Source of the DNA: Podospora comata | Taxonomy: Eukaryota; Ascomycota; Sordariomycetes; Sordariales; Podosporaceae | Reading direction: 5' to 3' | DNA length: 64,000 bases | NCBI GenBank assembly: GCA_017354895.1 | Contig: CP071496.1 | Coordinates: forward strand, 1,488,001 to 1,552,000 | Shown here: one piece after another, positions 8,934 to 19,847 of the stretch | Position numbering within the stretch: position 1 is the stretch's first letter | Layout of the letters: the number at the start of each line of letters is the position of its first letter | Program-made: the position numbers and the translations under genes | Notes under the pieces: model-generated | The model's input: the letters and a program-made list of their open reading frames with translations, nothing else | What the model was told of the DNA's origin: nothing | Database searches by the model: none

Positions 8934-10315
8934 ATAAATAAGATGCCGACCCTTAACTGCCTCCCCTCCCGGAGGAGATGGCTCTAGACCACTAGCTCGT
9001 TCTCTATAACCGCCTAATCGATCTCTAGCACGTTAAACCGTTTCGTTAGATTCCGCTGGGAGCGGTCGGTAACGGATACAATAACGTTCGTCTCGTCCGG
9101 TTCGTAGCACTTATTTCGCGGCGTCTTCTTAGCCAAGAGTTGCAGCAGCTTCGCTTCAGGGTCTAGTTCTTGAACGTGCCAGGTGCTCTCTGCTCGGCGG
9201 TATGACATAGTTGATCACGTTAAGCAGGCGCTGAAGGAACAGCTAGCGCACGTGTTGGTCGCCAACCTGCCACCACTCTACATCCAAATGTCGAACTCAG
9301 CCTGGAACCGCCGCATCATCCCCATCATCCCCTTTGCACAATTAGGATCATCGGATCGGTGGCTGAACTCGGTAACGTGTATTTAGGCCATGGTATCGGA
9401 CAACATATACGCCATTCCATTTGACAGTCGGGGTGAATAAGACGGGCATAGGTCCAAGCCCACGGCACCATCATCAGCACGATGAGAGGGACGATGATGA
9501 ATGCCAGCAACGATAGATACATCTAGGTGGGAGGGTGTTTGTTACAAGAGATTGCCAAGCCGCCGACTTGGTACGGTGTTGTAGCTGGCTGTTCCCAGTT
9601 TTTACTTTTGCAACCTAAGGAGGAGATCACAGTGTAGAGACGAAGTTCACGTAGGCAACACGGAAAAAAGAACAAAAACAGGTTTAAAAACTGAGCTTGT
9701 TTGCCAATATAAGCTACTACTTGCTGCCTGGCTTTTCTCCATTTGCTACCAAATCATATTAATGTGGGGAATCCCACGAATGATCTCAACTCACTTCTCC
9801 TTATACCTGCCATTACCCCCTGCACCACAAGCAATGAACGGATAATCTCAACCCAGCGTCAACCTACCAATCCCCGACAACTATACCATGTAGACTCCGA
9901 TCAAGGTGAAGGTGAACCTCCGCGAGCAACATCCTTGAGCCGTGCCACCCAAATATTGTTTCATGGGATATCTCCTCTCGTCTCAAGCCTCGCATCACCC
10001 TCCGCGACAGAATGGGGGAACCAGACATTGCCAGCCTCGATATGATCCATGTTCACTTTCTCGATTGCCCAGTCTGTTGGTAGATAAGTGTGCATTAAAG
10101 TAACTATGGAAAGAGACACCGTGTAAATCCAAACAAACCGGACCAGGTTGGTCCGAGCTCCCTGTGGAGCCAGTTGTGGCTACCCACACAACACAGTCCC
10201 AACCCCGGGCTTTCCATTCCGTCCAAGTGAGAGCCAGAGCCCCGCTCTCCGCCTTTCGATGACATCAATACAGGCTGACGTCTTGAACCTACTGAATGTG
10301 CAAAAAATCCTTCAA
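8934..10315. other. Gene-poor stretch containing repeat copy 2
   Basis: Apart from the repeat copy at 9561-9796 nothing is firm. The minus-strand frame 9014-9208 (64 residues, containing KKTPRNKCYEPDETNVIVSV) has a composition unlike its surroundings and might be a remnant of a transposon or other gene. The minus-strand frame 9325-9522 encodes a hydrophobic N-terminus (SLLAFIIVPLIVLMMVPWAW) that could be one membrane helix. 9800-10315 shows nothing. Confidence 0.3.
9561..9796 (+). repeat. Diverged direct repeat, copy 2
   Basis: The partner of 3741-3992. It keeps the order of blocks but is shortened by small gaps, and flanking DNA on both sides is unrelated to that of copy 1. On the minus strand it retains the codons corresponding to TGNSQ and SQLQH of the first copy, but the position of the start ATG is GTG. 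No target-site duplication or terminal repeat was seen, so the mechanism of duplication is unknown. Confidence 0.65.
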
Positions 10316-10769
10316 CTATGTCTTTAGCTCCAGATGGCGGCGACTATGTTCGTTATCCAGGTCCATCAAAGCCCCATCGCCAAGACTATCAAAGGTCTCA
10401 GCAGTGGACGTACCCTTTAACAGCATAGTGACGGTCCAAACACCATGAACCTGTTGAAAAATACAGACCTTCAAGGCCGCAGATGGGGATGGGATGATGT
10501 AGTTTTCTCCTGGTGTGTACTCGAAACAGAAATATGCGTTGGGGCCCAGGATATGGTTGAGGATCTTCACACCAAGTTCCATCGACTTGGTTGATACGTT
10601 GGAAAGGTCACGCAATTCTCCGATGGCATCTCGAGTAAGCTTGCGCTCCGCATCATCGACCTATGATATATATCGTTAGCCTGTCCTCCAACACGAAAAA
10701 GGGAAGAAGATAAGTAACAAAAGGCTAGCAAAGGAAGCCGACACTTACATTCTTGAAAAGGCTGGGCAT
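10316..10769 (-). CDS. Hypothetical small protein, 121 residues
   Basis: Two exons on the minus strand, 10769-10749 (MPSLFKN) and 10660-10316, joined across an 88-nt intron with donor GTAAGT and acceptor CATAG; the frame is kept. The start ATG at 10769 is the first in frame after stops. The product begins with a charged helical region (DDAERKLTRDAIGELRDLSN), then has mixed beta-like sequence with YFCFEYTPGEN and TVTMLLKGTSTAETF, and ends in a charged LDNEHSRRHLEL tail. There is no signal peptide or membrane helix. No family is recognised. The clean splice sites argue that it is a real gene; the short first exon is the weakest point. Confidence 0.5.
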
Positions 10770-12521
10770 CGTGATCCAAGACTGGGTTTGACCATGGAGC
10801 TAAGATAAAGGCAGCAACTAGCAGAACAATCCCAACCAATCAGACAAGTCACAAGATGGTTTCTGCTGGCTGGTACACATAGTTACGTACCTGAGTGGCC
10901 ACTGGAATATGGGAGGACGCAAGACCTTACGATGCGGTGCTTTAAGACGTAACCCCAACAGAGGTTCGACAGGCAATTAATGGCAATGTGAGCGGTGAGG
11001 ATTGGATTTGTGGCAAGGCGAATTGACTTACTGGGCAAAGGTCAGAGTCGAGACGGAGATCGGCGACCGCGATAGGTAGAAAAAATGAGTGAAGGCCGAA
11101 GCACAGATGTCAGAAGAATGAGAGGCAGAAGTATTGACTCTTCAATGAGAAAAAACTGGTTGCAGAAAGGTGGAAGAGGAGGAACCCAGCTTTGTAGACA
11201 ATCGAGTGGAAAGGCATTCTCAGGACGTCTTCCGACCGAAAAACCCCCCCCGAGGGCAAGAACAAACGGTAGTTGCGTGATGTTGAAAATGGAAAAAAGT
11301 GAAAAGGTCTGCTCTTCTGCCAAAAGCGTTCGTCAGAACGCAGTGACCAGTTAACTCGGCAAGAGATGATAAGTGAAGAAGGAAGAAGTATAATAGGGAA
11401 TACCAACTACGGTTGAATTTCGGAAGGAGGGAAGGTTGGGATGGGACTCTTACTTGGTGAAGCTGACGGGCGTTTCTCGCGCTGAGTGGAGGACCTCTCT
11501 GACCGGCTGCGATTGGTTTCCCTAAAGAAGAATAAGAAATCGCAATCTCTCCGCGCCTACTTTATATATAAGTGTTGGATGAAGGTCAACTGTGCGTAAG
11601 GTCTTTCCCTGACTAGGGTTCTAAGTCTCTCTGATGTCGGGAGGGGGATGTGGTCAGGTCGATCGGAGCAGATGTAAAAACGAGGCTTCCTTACCTACGA
11701 AAATAGTGGAGGTGATGTTTTTTCCACCTAATCTCTCCCTTGTCTATCTACCAGAGGAAGTAGCGAGCACACGAATTTCCTCGTATCTGCAAAGGCTGTG
11801 GAGGTGATGTCTTTTCCATCCGATCTCCATCCTACCATTACATCATCCCCCCGTTCTGTCCAGCAGAGGAAATCATACAAATATACAGTTAGATCCCATC
11901 ATTTCCACGCAGTAACCCAAAATTCCGTGTTTTAGACTGGTGGTTTAGACCTTGTCAACCTCCGCCTCCGCGCCATGCAGAATAGCGGCAGCCTCTCACA
12001 TGTACCCAACCCCTTCTTCACAAAGTCGGCTGCATCACCCTCCTCATTAGCTGCGCTACCCAACCGGGATCGCGCCAGCACTAGAATCGGAACAGTAAGC
12101 TTCGTCTCCACCCGCAGCATAAAAGGCGTAATCTACTACTGGCCCAAAGTTCCAAATTATTACCTCAGAGGAGGCTGGCGAGAAAGGGATCTCGTCGCAT
12201 AGGGCAGCACCAAGTCGCTCTCAGGCGAAATAATGAAAAGTCTTAGGGAATAAGGTACTTGGAATATATTCAGTCTCTATAGGTATACATTCGCTATATA
12301 TTTACACCGAATTTACAGTATGCTCTTCTACCATAAAGATCCTCTGCCCAAGTAAAGGAGGTGAACGTCGATATTATAAGGAAAAGAACGGCCATCCCCA
12401 TCCCCAAAGCCGCCTATCCACCCAGTAAAACCTCATCGAGCTACTGCGCGGATTAGGGTAATATATTAACTTGAGATAACCCAAGCCGGTACAGGAAATT
12501 CTCTCTCTAAATACAGCTGAT
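10770..12521. other. Noncoding stretch with a spaced direct repeat
   Basis: The opposite-strand frames at 11042-11406 lack any protein character and are judged chance. 11706-11871 holds two related units (separate entry). 12240-12500 is AT-rich. The rest shows nothing recognisable; it probably includes the 5' region of the small gene ending at 10316 and the 3' side of the sirtuin remnant. Confidence 0.45.
11706..11871. repeat. Two imperfect direct-repeat units, 92 bp apart
   Basis: The units begin at 11706 and 11798 with gtggaggtgatgt, continue with ttttcca and atctcc, and end in a C/T-rich stretch closed by cagaggaa. The second unit is longer by about 20 bases. This looks like a small tandem duplication in noncoding DNA. 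Confidence 0.6.
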
Positions 12522-13785
12522 CTAGTCTAGTGGAATTTTTTGCGGCTGTCCTCGACGTTTCATTATCCCGGCCGCGCCAGACCGGTGTCCCATCTTAGGC
12601 TTTATAGCCTTCCACTTAGCTAGTAAATTGCCCATATTTTTCAGATTGTTTTCATGTTCAAGGGTTGCTTTCCACCGAACCCGGTAATGCGGCTTGCCGT
12701 CGTAAAATTCCTCGCCGATAATGTCCTCAGCTTCCCATCCATCAAGTAGGATATCATTGTTCTCGTTAAGAGATACTTCTCCCTGGCTCTCTGGGCCGGC
12801 GTTGCTGGAAACTAAGGGCTCTGGCGCGTCGCTATCGTTGGAACCAGCGTCGACACCTTTGCCTGCTCAGATGTCAACATGTTGCCCTGCCGAGAAGTGC
12901 GAGATCTAAGCACATACCTGTACCAGTAACACGGCCGTATTTCACCCTGTTGCGTGCATTTTGTAGGAGCCTGTCCAACGACTCAAATTATATATATCGG
13001 ATCGGCCCTCGTCAAGATCATCATCAGACTCATCATCGCTCGAGATCAGGATAGCATCGTCTGCTGACCTCCCAGCACCACCACGTGAAAGATGCTGCGC
13101 ATTCTCCTGCAGCGGGAGGTGCAAAGGAGCCCCAAAGGTCGCTGTAGAGGGGTCAAGTGCCGGCTGGCGCTCCATCAAATCTCCTACCCAGGCGTCGCAG
13201 TCCCTCTTAACCCAGTAATCGATCACGTTGTCCCAGCTCTTGGCTGGTTTAGTAAGGTTCACGAATACCACTTTCCCAACCCGCCGCTTATGAATGACCT
13301 CTGCGAAATCCCTGATGAGGCACCGAACCTCGTGTGTCGCGAGGCTTGTTTCCATAATCAGAAAGACGTCCAGGCGAAGCGACTGGTCATGCCGTACAAC
13401 GGCGGAGATCGACTCAGCTCGAGGGTCCAGTTCATCGTAGAGCACAATATCAGGTCGAAGCCTCCCAATTGTGGATGCGCGTTTCCCTATTGCTTTTCTA
13501 TCGTTGGATATCTTAGTGCAGGCTGGGTAAGGCGACTCTGGATCCAAAACAGTTTCCATTTCTCGGCCACCCTGCTTTCAGACGAAAACTGGCCGGACAA
13601 TTGGAGCATCGAAAGTGATGCAGAGATCCATGGAGAAGAACATATTCGGCGCTTTTTAGGCCCTTTCGTGCATCGGTAGAGAGGCCAGCCTTCTCTTCAA
13701 GGCAGTCGATATTCTGGGTGCAGTTCTGAACCAACTTGCCAGCATCATGCAAGTTACGGATGAAACGGTGTTTCAGATGGAGGCT
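12522..13785 (-). pseudogene. Truncated sirtuin (Hst3/Hst4-like) continuing into a C-terminal chromodomain
   Basis: Read on the minus strand. From an acceptor at 13786 the frame gives RNLHDAGKLVQNCTQNIDCL and VLLHGSLHHFRCSNC, the NAD-pocket QNID, catalytic HG and first Zn Cys pair of sirtuins. A one-base break near 13560-13600 follows; then GRLRPDIVLYDELDP, DVFLIMETSLATHE, VVFVNLTKP and DCDAWVGDL match the second half of Hst3/Hst4-type enzymes. DAILISSDDESDDD is a SUMO-interaction-like motif. After another break near 12975-12990, KYGRVTGTG leads through a 55-nt intron (12863-12917) into WEAEDIIGEEFYDGKPHYRV, RWKA and LLAKWKA, a chromodomain, ending at 12522. The N-terminal half with GAGxS is absent, GTS is METS, and the second Cys pair is incomplete, so it cannot be a working deacetylase. 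Sirtuin and chromodomain calls are firm; that they formed one protein is a strong inference from strand, splice phase and spacing. Confidence 0.75.
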
Positions 13786-15699
13786 CTGTGACGAAAACGA
13801 GATGGCTCTCTAAGGTACCGGGGTTCACTGGCTGGGGGAGGCGAAAATCGACGGATGAGGGAAGAAGAAGGAGGAGGTCGAGGACGGGTCGAAGAGGGGA
13901 TTATATACCCAAAGCTCCAGGCGTCCAAGGCTCGGGTCAGGCCAACTGCGGGATAGACCATAGCCCCTCCCCACGAAGCAGGTGCTTGGATAAATCCATA
14001 GGGACATCTAGTGGCCGTCAGAGGTTAACAGCACTTTGGTTTCGACTTGGAGGGACAAGCCAAGCTGCTCTTGCGCCAAGATCGGAACAGCATGTCTTGA
14101 AGGGCGATAGAAGTTAATGAAAGCTACTGTTTTACTCTTGAAGACTCAGTCAGAGAGCTGCCGGAGAATCCCGTCTATAACTTCCTGAATCTCTATTACT
14201 TGTATACAGCGGTACGTCGATTGGCCCGCTACCGAGATGTTGCTTGTCTGAGCCCAGGCGGCAAGGTATTGAGCTAGGCCCAAGCCACGTAAAGATCATC
14301 CGTAAAATCGAGCTGAGGTCCACGATCGCAGTAAAGAGACAGGGCTCATGGATGTTGCGCAGTCCTCCTAACCGGAGGGCGGCAGGGGTTCCTGGAATAC
14401 TGGCGTGCCTGGAGGAATTGACGCGAAAGAGGTAGCAGGGTTGCTTAGCCTGATCTTTTACAGCGGCCGGAGCTGGGCTAAAGAGTGGCTGTGTAGGTCC
14501 CTCAGCTCCGGTGTCCAAAAGCCAGGGTTAGCATAAAGTCGAATAAATGTCTCCGAGCACGTTCCTTCTCAGGGGCAGTAAACAAATGTTACCTGGTTGG
14601 CTTAAACTAAAAGGGGGGTAGATCTAGCAACTAGAATTTCCAAACTTTTTTGCTAACTCCGATATTTTTTCGAGCCTCTGCCCAACTAAGAGCAGACTTA
14701 TCGAGGATGACGGTTGTGAGGGTCAACCTCAAATCTGCATCGGTTGCCCGGTCAACCACAGTTCACCTTCAGCAACCTCAGGCTCACCAGTACAGAACCA
14801 ACCGCCATCGGAAGACCCCGTTCTCGATGACAGCACCAGTGTTAACAGGCGAACGCTGTCACTGACAACGTTTCCAGTAGGCCAATGAACGACCGAGGGA
14901 AGACGCCAAAGCCCTGGTCGCGGAGCTATCTTCAAATGCTGAGCTGAGTTGACCCGTAACTTACGTTGTGGAGATCCTTGTCGTCGCCGTCTGAGGTCTG
15001 CGGTGGCTACAAGTCCATCAACACACCCAGTGGTGCATAGTCACCGTCCCCTTCAACCTATGTCCACCTCCCCTACCAGTGCAATCAACACTTCCCAGCA
15101 CCTATCCAGACTACCTACTCGATAACAACTACACGAGACTGTCCTCGGACTACTACCGCTCGGTCGCAGCCCCTGAGCTCTCTCGCTTCTTTGGTCGATC
15201 ATTATGGTGCAAATCACTCGTCAAGACAAGCCGCCAATTCCCACAGTTATTTCTGGCCTTTTACCGTATCTAGCCTTCATCGACAACTCAAAGTCCATTC
15301 TACTCAAACTATCCACCACCACAACAAAAATGAATCAAGGAGGTCAGATTAGATATCTTGTCTTCATAAAATGAACGTAACCTTTAGCAGTTCGTCAGTC
15401 CACTAATTTAGCAGCACAAGATGGTCCAACATTTGGTTGCATAAAGAGCACTATGCTACATTCTAGCGCTAGTTAGTGAACTAGCATAAGGCTCGGAATA
15501 TTTATTGTCAGGCTAGTGATCACAGGCATGATATTAACTCTATAGATACTGGGGAATAGCATGGAAAGCGTATCATAGGAATTAGTGTAAGCAGTGGTAC
15601 GGTTTCTGCCGCAGCAGATTTCCTGGATTGCTACTCGGTTTATCTGGCATTAACAACACAAGGCTGATTTCTAGTTTCTCCTCCTCCTCTTCGCCTTCT
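13786..15699. other. Stretch without a supported gene
   Basis: This lies where the missing N-terminal half of the sirtuin would be expected, but no GAGxS-type motif was found on the minus strand. The minus-strand frame 14150-14518 (122 residues, with an FTAIVDLSSILRMIFTWLGP segment) has no recognisable family. The remainder shows nothing. Confidence 0.4.
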
Positions 15700-15945
15700 T
15701 TTTTGGTCTATGCGTCTGTATCAACTCAGGGTGAATGTACTTTCGTGAATCCAATCGTTCTTCCACTCGCCACCTTTCCAGCGCACCAGATACCATACAC
15801 CCTTTATATCCCGGGTAGCATGCAGAACATCTATACTCCAGTATAGCCCTCTATATTCCGTATCAAGCTTTTTGGTAAGCTCCTTGCTTTTGATGGTTTT
15901 CCGAGGCTTCCAATTACAGGTTCCATCAACTCCTTCCACACACAC
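15700..15945 (-). pseudogene. Chromodomain fragment (fossil)
   Basis: A 74-residue frame whose second half, with YWSIDVLHATRDIKGVWYLV followed by RWKGGEWKNDWI, has the aromatic and RWKG positions of a chromodomain, the histone-tail methyl-lysine reader. It is preceded by a basic RKTIKSKELTKKL segment and followed by a very basic Arg-rich tail. No complete gene surrounds it. It may be the end of the zinc-finger gene that lies upstream on the same strand, or the tail of an old mobile element, since chromodomains also end some integrases. It is treated as a broken remnant; the domain call is moderately sure, its origin is not. Confidence 0.5.
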
Positions 15946-16620
15946 ATCCTCTCCCTATTTATCAAGCAAAGCGGGCGGCATTGTCCACCTCGCTATCCGT
16001 AGGACCATACTGACGTGTTGCCAGATCATCTTCGAGGTGGTCTATAGGGCTTGACTTCTGTCCTCCCCGCGCTTTGATGAAAATTCGCGTGGTCTTAGAG
16101 ATACAAGGGATGGCCTTGCTTCGGTCCTCTCCCAGAACTGACTTTAGGCTGCTTGATGACAATTCTGCCATCACATCTTCTGACCAGGTAGCTGAAGATG
16201 GAATCATCGGGCGGTGACCTTTCGTCATGGAGATCTTCCACTGCTAGGGTATCAATCTGCTTGAAGAGAGCTTTGTTATCTCCAGGGCTAGGGTCAATGT
16301 GTTCTGCAGAGGCGAGGGAAAATTGCGGAGAAGTCGACATGCTTGTGTCTGCTGGTGCTTCGGGAAAGACTGGTCCATCGCCTGAGAAGAGTTCTTTGGA
16401 GAGACGGCGTAATGAGACTCCTCCGGAAGGGTCGGAAGATAGGACCAACCTCCATCATGGTTTTCTTCTGGCCCTATCTGCGAGAAACCGTTTGTGACAG
16501 GCAACTCCGTCGCAGCTGTGGTATTGAATGTGGCATCCCTAGCATGCTGTTGTGTGGCAATTGTACGGGCTGACCAAGAAGCAGACCATGAACCAATTGC
16601 ACGCTCCCCGTCGACAGAAA
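15946..16620 (-). pseudogene. Broken linker region between zinc-finger and chromodomain remnants
   Basis: Two overlapping minus-strand frames (16095-16448 and 15962-16228) contain Ser/Asp/Lys-rich, low-complexity protein-like sequence such as SIFSYLVRRCDGRIVIKQPK and IPCISKTTRIFIKARGG, in different frames. They lie between the zinc-finger frame and the chromodomain fragment on the same strand. The simplest reading is a decayed linker of one gene, with several breaks. No domain is recognised. Confidence 0.3.
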
Positions 16621-17520
16621 TTACTTCAGAGAACGGGGTTGATACGGATGTTGCCGAGAAGCATTCCTGAAGCTCGAAATCGATGTCAAATCCTGAAGAG
16701 AGCGGCGTGTTAGGGCAGGAAGAGTCCGCACTCTCCTCTGTGATACTAGGAGTTTGATTTGATGATGTTGCCTGGGTGCACTCTGCCGATTGGCGCCTTC
16801 CGTCGGATCGAAGTCCTCTGGTACAAGAACTCTGAGCTGTCTCTTTGGGCTGCTAACCAAGTATGGTAAAGATGACGAGGAACGCCTTCGTTTCGATCTG
16901 GACTCGGCATCACATGATTCTCGGTCCTCACTGCCCCGGCAACGTTTTCTGCCTTTCTGGTTGCAGCCCCCTCCAGTTCCTCTGTTCTTAAGTAGTGGCT
17001 TCGTTCCGGCTTTCCGAGCCGGATAGCTGTGGGCATCCTGGAGGTGCCACCAGCATTCCTGCTCAGTGCTGGAAACCACGGCGCATTCCGGGTGGGGACA
17101 AATAATGGAGTTCTGCTTCAACCCGCCAACATATTCCGTGAAGCATGCGTTGGTGTGCTTTTCCCAACTTGCCTTCTTTAGGTACCCGTGTAATCGGCGA
17201 GCGGCTGGCAAGCTCTTGTTGCTGTAACAAGTTGCGCACCTTTCCTCGTAGGCAGTAGACTGGCGGAATCGAACAAAATCGTACCGCAGAGGGACTTCGC
17301 GTCTGTCGAAATGTGCTTGGCAATGCGCCTCCAAGGCTTCGGGAGAGGTAAGATACTGGCTACACAAGAAACAAAACTTCGCAAAACCGTATGTCTTCTT
17401 GTAATAAGTGATATAACAAGTGAATACGTGATCCCATCTTGCGGTTGAAAGATAGCGCAAGGGACGTTTTGGTTCATCTTTGACCGGGGAAACGCGGGAG
17501 AAACCATTGTTACCACACGG
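16621..17520 (-). pseudogene. C2H2-type zinc-finger protein remnant
   Basis: The frame is open on the minus strand from about 17520, with no convincing ATG, to the stop at 16621. Two clean fingers are visible: FCFLCSQYLTSPEALEAHCQ continuing to H (C-x2-C-x12-H-x3-H) and CPHPECAVVSSTEQECWWHL continuing to H (C-x4-C-x12-H-x4-H). A third, irregular one (CATCYSNKSLPAARRLHGYL) lies between. A basic, nuclear-signal-like CNQKGRKRCRG and RSKRRRSSSS region follows. Finger pairs of this style are common at the C-terminus of fungal DUF3435 (FluG-like) tyrosine recombinases, the group that includes Starship captains; no recombinase core was found nearby, so that origin is only a possibility. The missing start suggests a fragment. 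Confidence 0.5.
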
Positions 17521-19122
17521 GTAAAGGATCCGTAGTATCTTTTACTCTTGGCTTGACGCTCCTGAACCCATGCATCCCGGAAGCTCTGGAGTACTTGAGA
17601 ATGTGGGAAATAACTGTTGAGAAGCAGATGGAATCTCCGTGCAACAACTGTTTACCATGAATTAGATAGATTTTATAGACCCGACAGTATGGGTTACTAA
17701 GGGCACTAACGTCTGTTTTTATAAGCGGGGATCCGATGCCGGATACCATGAGCTGCGCGCCAGCAATCCGCTCGCCAGAGTTCAACATTGAAAAACACCA
17801 ATATCGATGTAAACCAAGCATTGTAGGCTTTGAAATATTGAGTACCTTAGTATACCTACCTGGAAAGGTAGTGAGGAGTCGTGATCAAAAAAGAACATTG
17901 AAAACACTGGAGTGGAGGATTCGGTGCGCGATCAGGATTTGTTGATGGCCAGGTGGTCGATGAGATGAGCCCGTACATGAGATGAGCCAAGTCAAATCGA
18001 GGGCCGTCTTATCTCATCTCCAGTCATTGAAATGATGGCCTGTGACTAAGGTGACACTGCGCCAAATGTGGCACAGATGGCTCTGAATTGGTAACCTACA
18101 AAACCAGTCATTCCACCACCGGCTAGGTAGATACATTGAACCACTAATTTAACTAGGTACCTACGCATGGAAGCATCATTTCCAGGCTTTGAACCGCCAT
18201 TCAAATTAATCATTGATTGGATATGTATGCTGGTGCAAACCCAAGTGCATACTTGGTTCCTGTTAATCTGTGGCATGCAGGCCAATCGAACATGTACGTG
18301 CTGCACAATGTAGATCCGGCTGACATCTCAAACATGAGAATATATATGTACCTGGACTCGCCAACATGTGTGACTCTATTGGGGGATCACGTAGATGTAC
18401 GACTTAATCGGGACATTCTATTTAGCTCTGAAGCAGCACAGGGAGCCTTGTAGCACTCTCTTTTTACCCGTTCGGGCAGAGTCCCTTGCGTTCGTTTTTG
18501 CTGTTCCACAGCTACCTATCTCAGCTAATCCTTATGGAGAGAGATACGGTTCTTAGTTTTGAACTATTCAAACCAGCTCATCTCTGACAATGCCACACCA
18601 CACTCACTGCTTTTGTGCTTTCCTTCCCATTTCGCTTACAGCATCCCGCCTACCCACCGCTCCAAAACCACCCCATAGACAAATCTCCAAGCATGCTTGA
18701 ATCCCTAGTGCAGTTGGGCAGGCGGTCTGCATATACCTAACACCAAAATCGCGCTGCAACGAACTGCCTATTAACCACTACAAACGCATAAGTTCGTAGT
18801 TATTCAGCATGCCAGATATATTCCCTTTACCGGGTGGGTTTACTGTACGTCGGACCGTAGGTAGGACTTACTGAGATGTTATTCTCGTTTAGAGAGGATA
18901 GTGATTCGATCGTGCCATCGTACACGAAGCATGTTTGCATTTACTAAATAGTAGCAATTGGAAAGGTGAGAAACCCGGGAAGTTAGATATGTAGATAACG
19001 AAAGACTTGCATATGACAAGAGACAGTGATTAGAGCTATCGTGGATAGCCCTGTACGAAGATTTCTTTAGATCCTATATTAGATGAATCGTCCACTTCCC
19101 CAGCTGACCTTCTACACCCGCA
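17521..19122. other. Noncoding stretch with a small inverted-repeat element
   Basis: Frames at 17510-17821, 18046-18306 and 18217-18453 have no protein character. 17952-18018 contains oppositely oriented motifs (separate entry). Nothing else stands out except short AT-rich runs before the 3' end of the phosphodiesterase gene. Confidence 0.4.
17952..18018. repeat. Possible miniature inverted-repeat remnant
   Basis: ggtggtcgatgagat at 17952-17966 and gccgtcttatctcatc at 18003-18018 face each other. Both parts occur fused head to tail at 32025-32047, as gccgtcttatctcatc followed by gaccacc. The 32025 copy therefore looks like one complete terminal motif, and 17952-18018 like two such ends in inverted orientation around 36 bases. 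This fits a MITE-like element, but only two loci are visible. Confidence 0.4.
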
Positions 19123-19847
19123 CTATAATTCTATCACTGCGATTGGCTTCCACTCTTGAATCGGCCCATCCGATGGAACCAGCCATACCACACCACCATC
19201 CCAGCCATCGTACATCCCTCTCTCTCCGCTCGCAGCCTGTCCATCATCCGGCAAAGCGACCCCGGCATCCACAATTATTCGACTTACCTCTCTCATTTTC
19301 TCCTCAGTAATCGGTACATCACCGCTATTTCCCACACGGCAAGCATGTCAGCCATTCGCTATCCCTATGCAAAAAATACCAAACAAGCGATAAAGACTTA
19401 CTACATCAAGCTAACATGCGGCCCAAACTGCTTCCTCCACCACTCCAACCATTCCTTCGTCTTCTCGCCCCGTTCGTCCTCTTCCCCAAACACTCCCCTC
19501 GCCCTCGAAACCCCCGCAAGATCTTTAACGCCCTCGTACCCGACAGATATGTAACACCGCCTATAGAAAACATCCTGACTCTTCACCTTGCCGAAACGGA
19601 CCTTGACGTGTTCGGCAGAAGGGAAGGGGATCGAGTCGAGCCATGCTTGTGGGTCGGACCCGTAGACAGAGGGAGGGACATCACTGGTCAGGGTCATGTG
19701 GGGCAAGAAGAAATGCGGTTTGACTTTAGGAGATGATGCAGCTTCGGAGGGACACTTGGAGGGGAGGGTCGAACTGATGAGCTTCGTGAGGATGGAGTAG
19801 AGGGGATGCGTCAGTGGAGGCAGAAGCCAAAGGGAAGAGCCAGGCAT
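19123..19847 (-). CDS. CPD1: 2',3'-cyclic-nucleotide 3'-phosphodiesterase (2H family)
   Basis: Two exons, 19847-19402 and 19324-19123, with a 77-nt intron (GTAAGT to AATAG); the split codon restores Tyr in SLMYGDVPI. The 215-residue product starts MPGSSLWLLPP, and although the frame is open further upstream this ATG fits the family start. The two catalytic 2H motifs are His50-x-Thr52 (LPHMTLTSDV) and His144-x-Ser146 (FGPHVSLMYGD), as in yeast Cpd1. The enzyme hydrolyses ADP-ribose 1'',2''-cyclic phosphate, formed late in tRNA splicing, to ADP-ribose 1''-phosphate, in cytosol or Golgi; this is family knowledge. It fits a genome whose tRNA genes carry introns. The second motif's Ser in place of Thr is common in this fungal group. 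Confidence 0.85.

Noticed and set aside
11042-11406. Overlapping frames on both strands
   Set aside because: Low-complexity Phe/Leu/Ser or Arg/Lys/Ser composition with no motif; neither has a family or consistent context.
14150-14518. Minus-strand frame of 122 codons between the sirtuin and chromodomain relics
   Set aside because: No recognisable domain and no splice signals; could not be told from chance.
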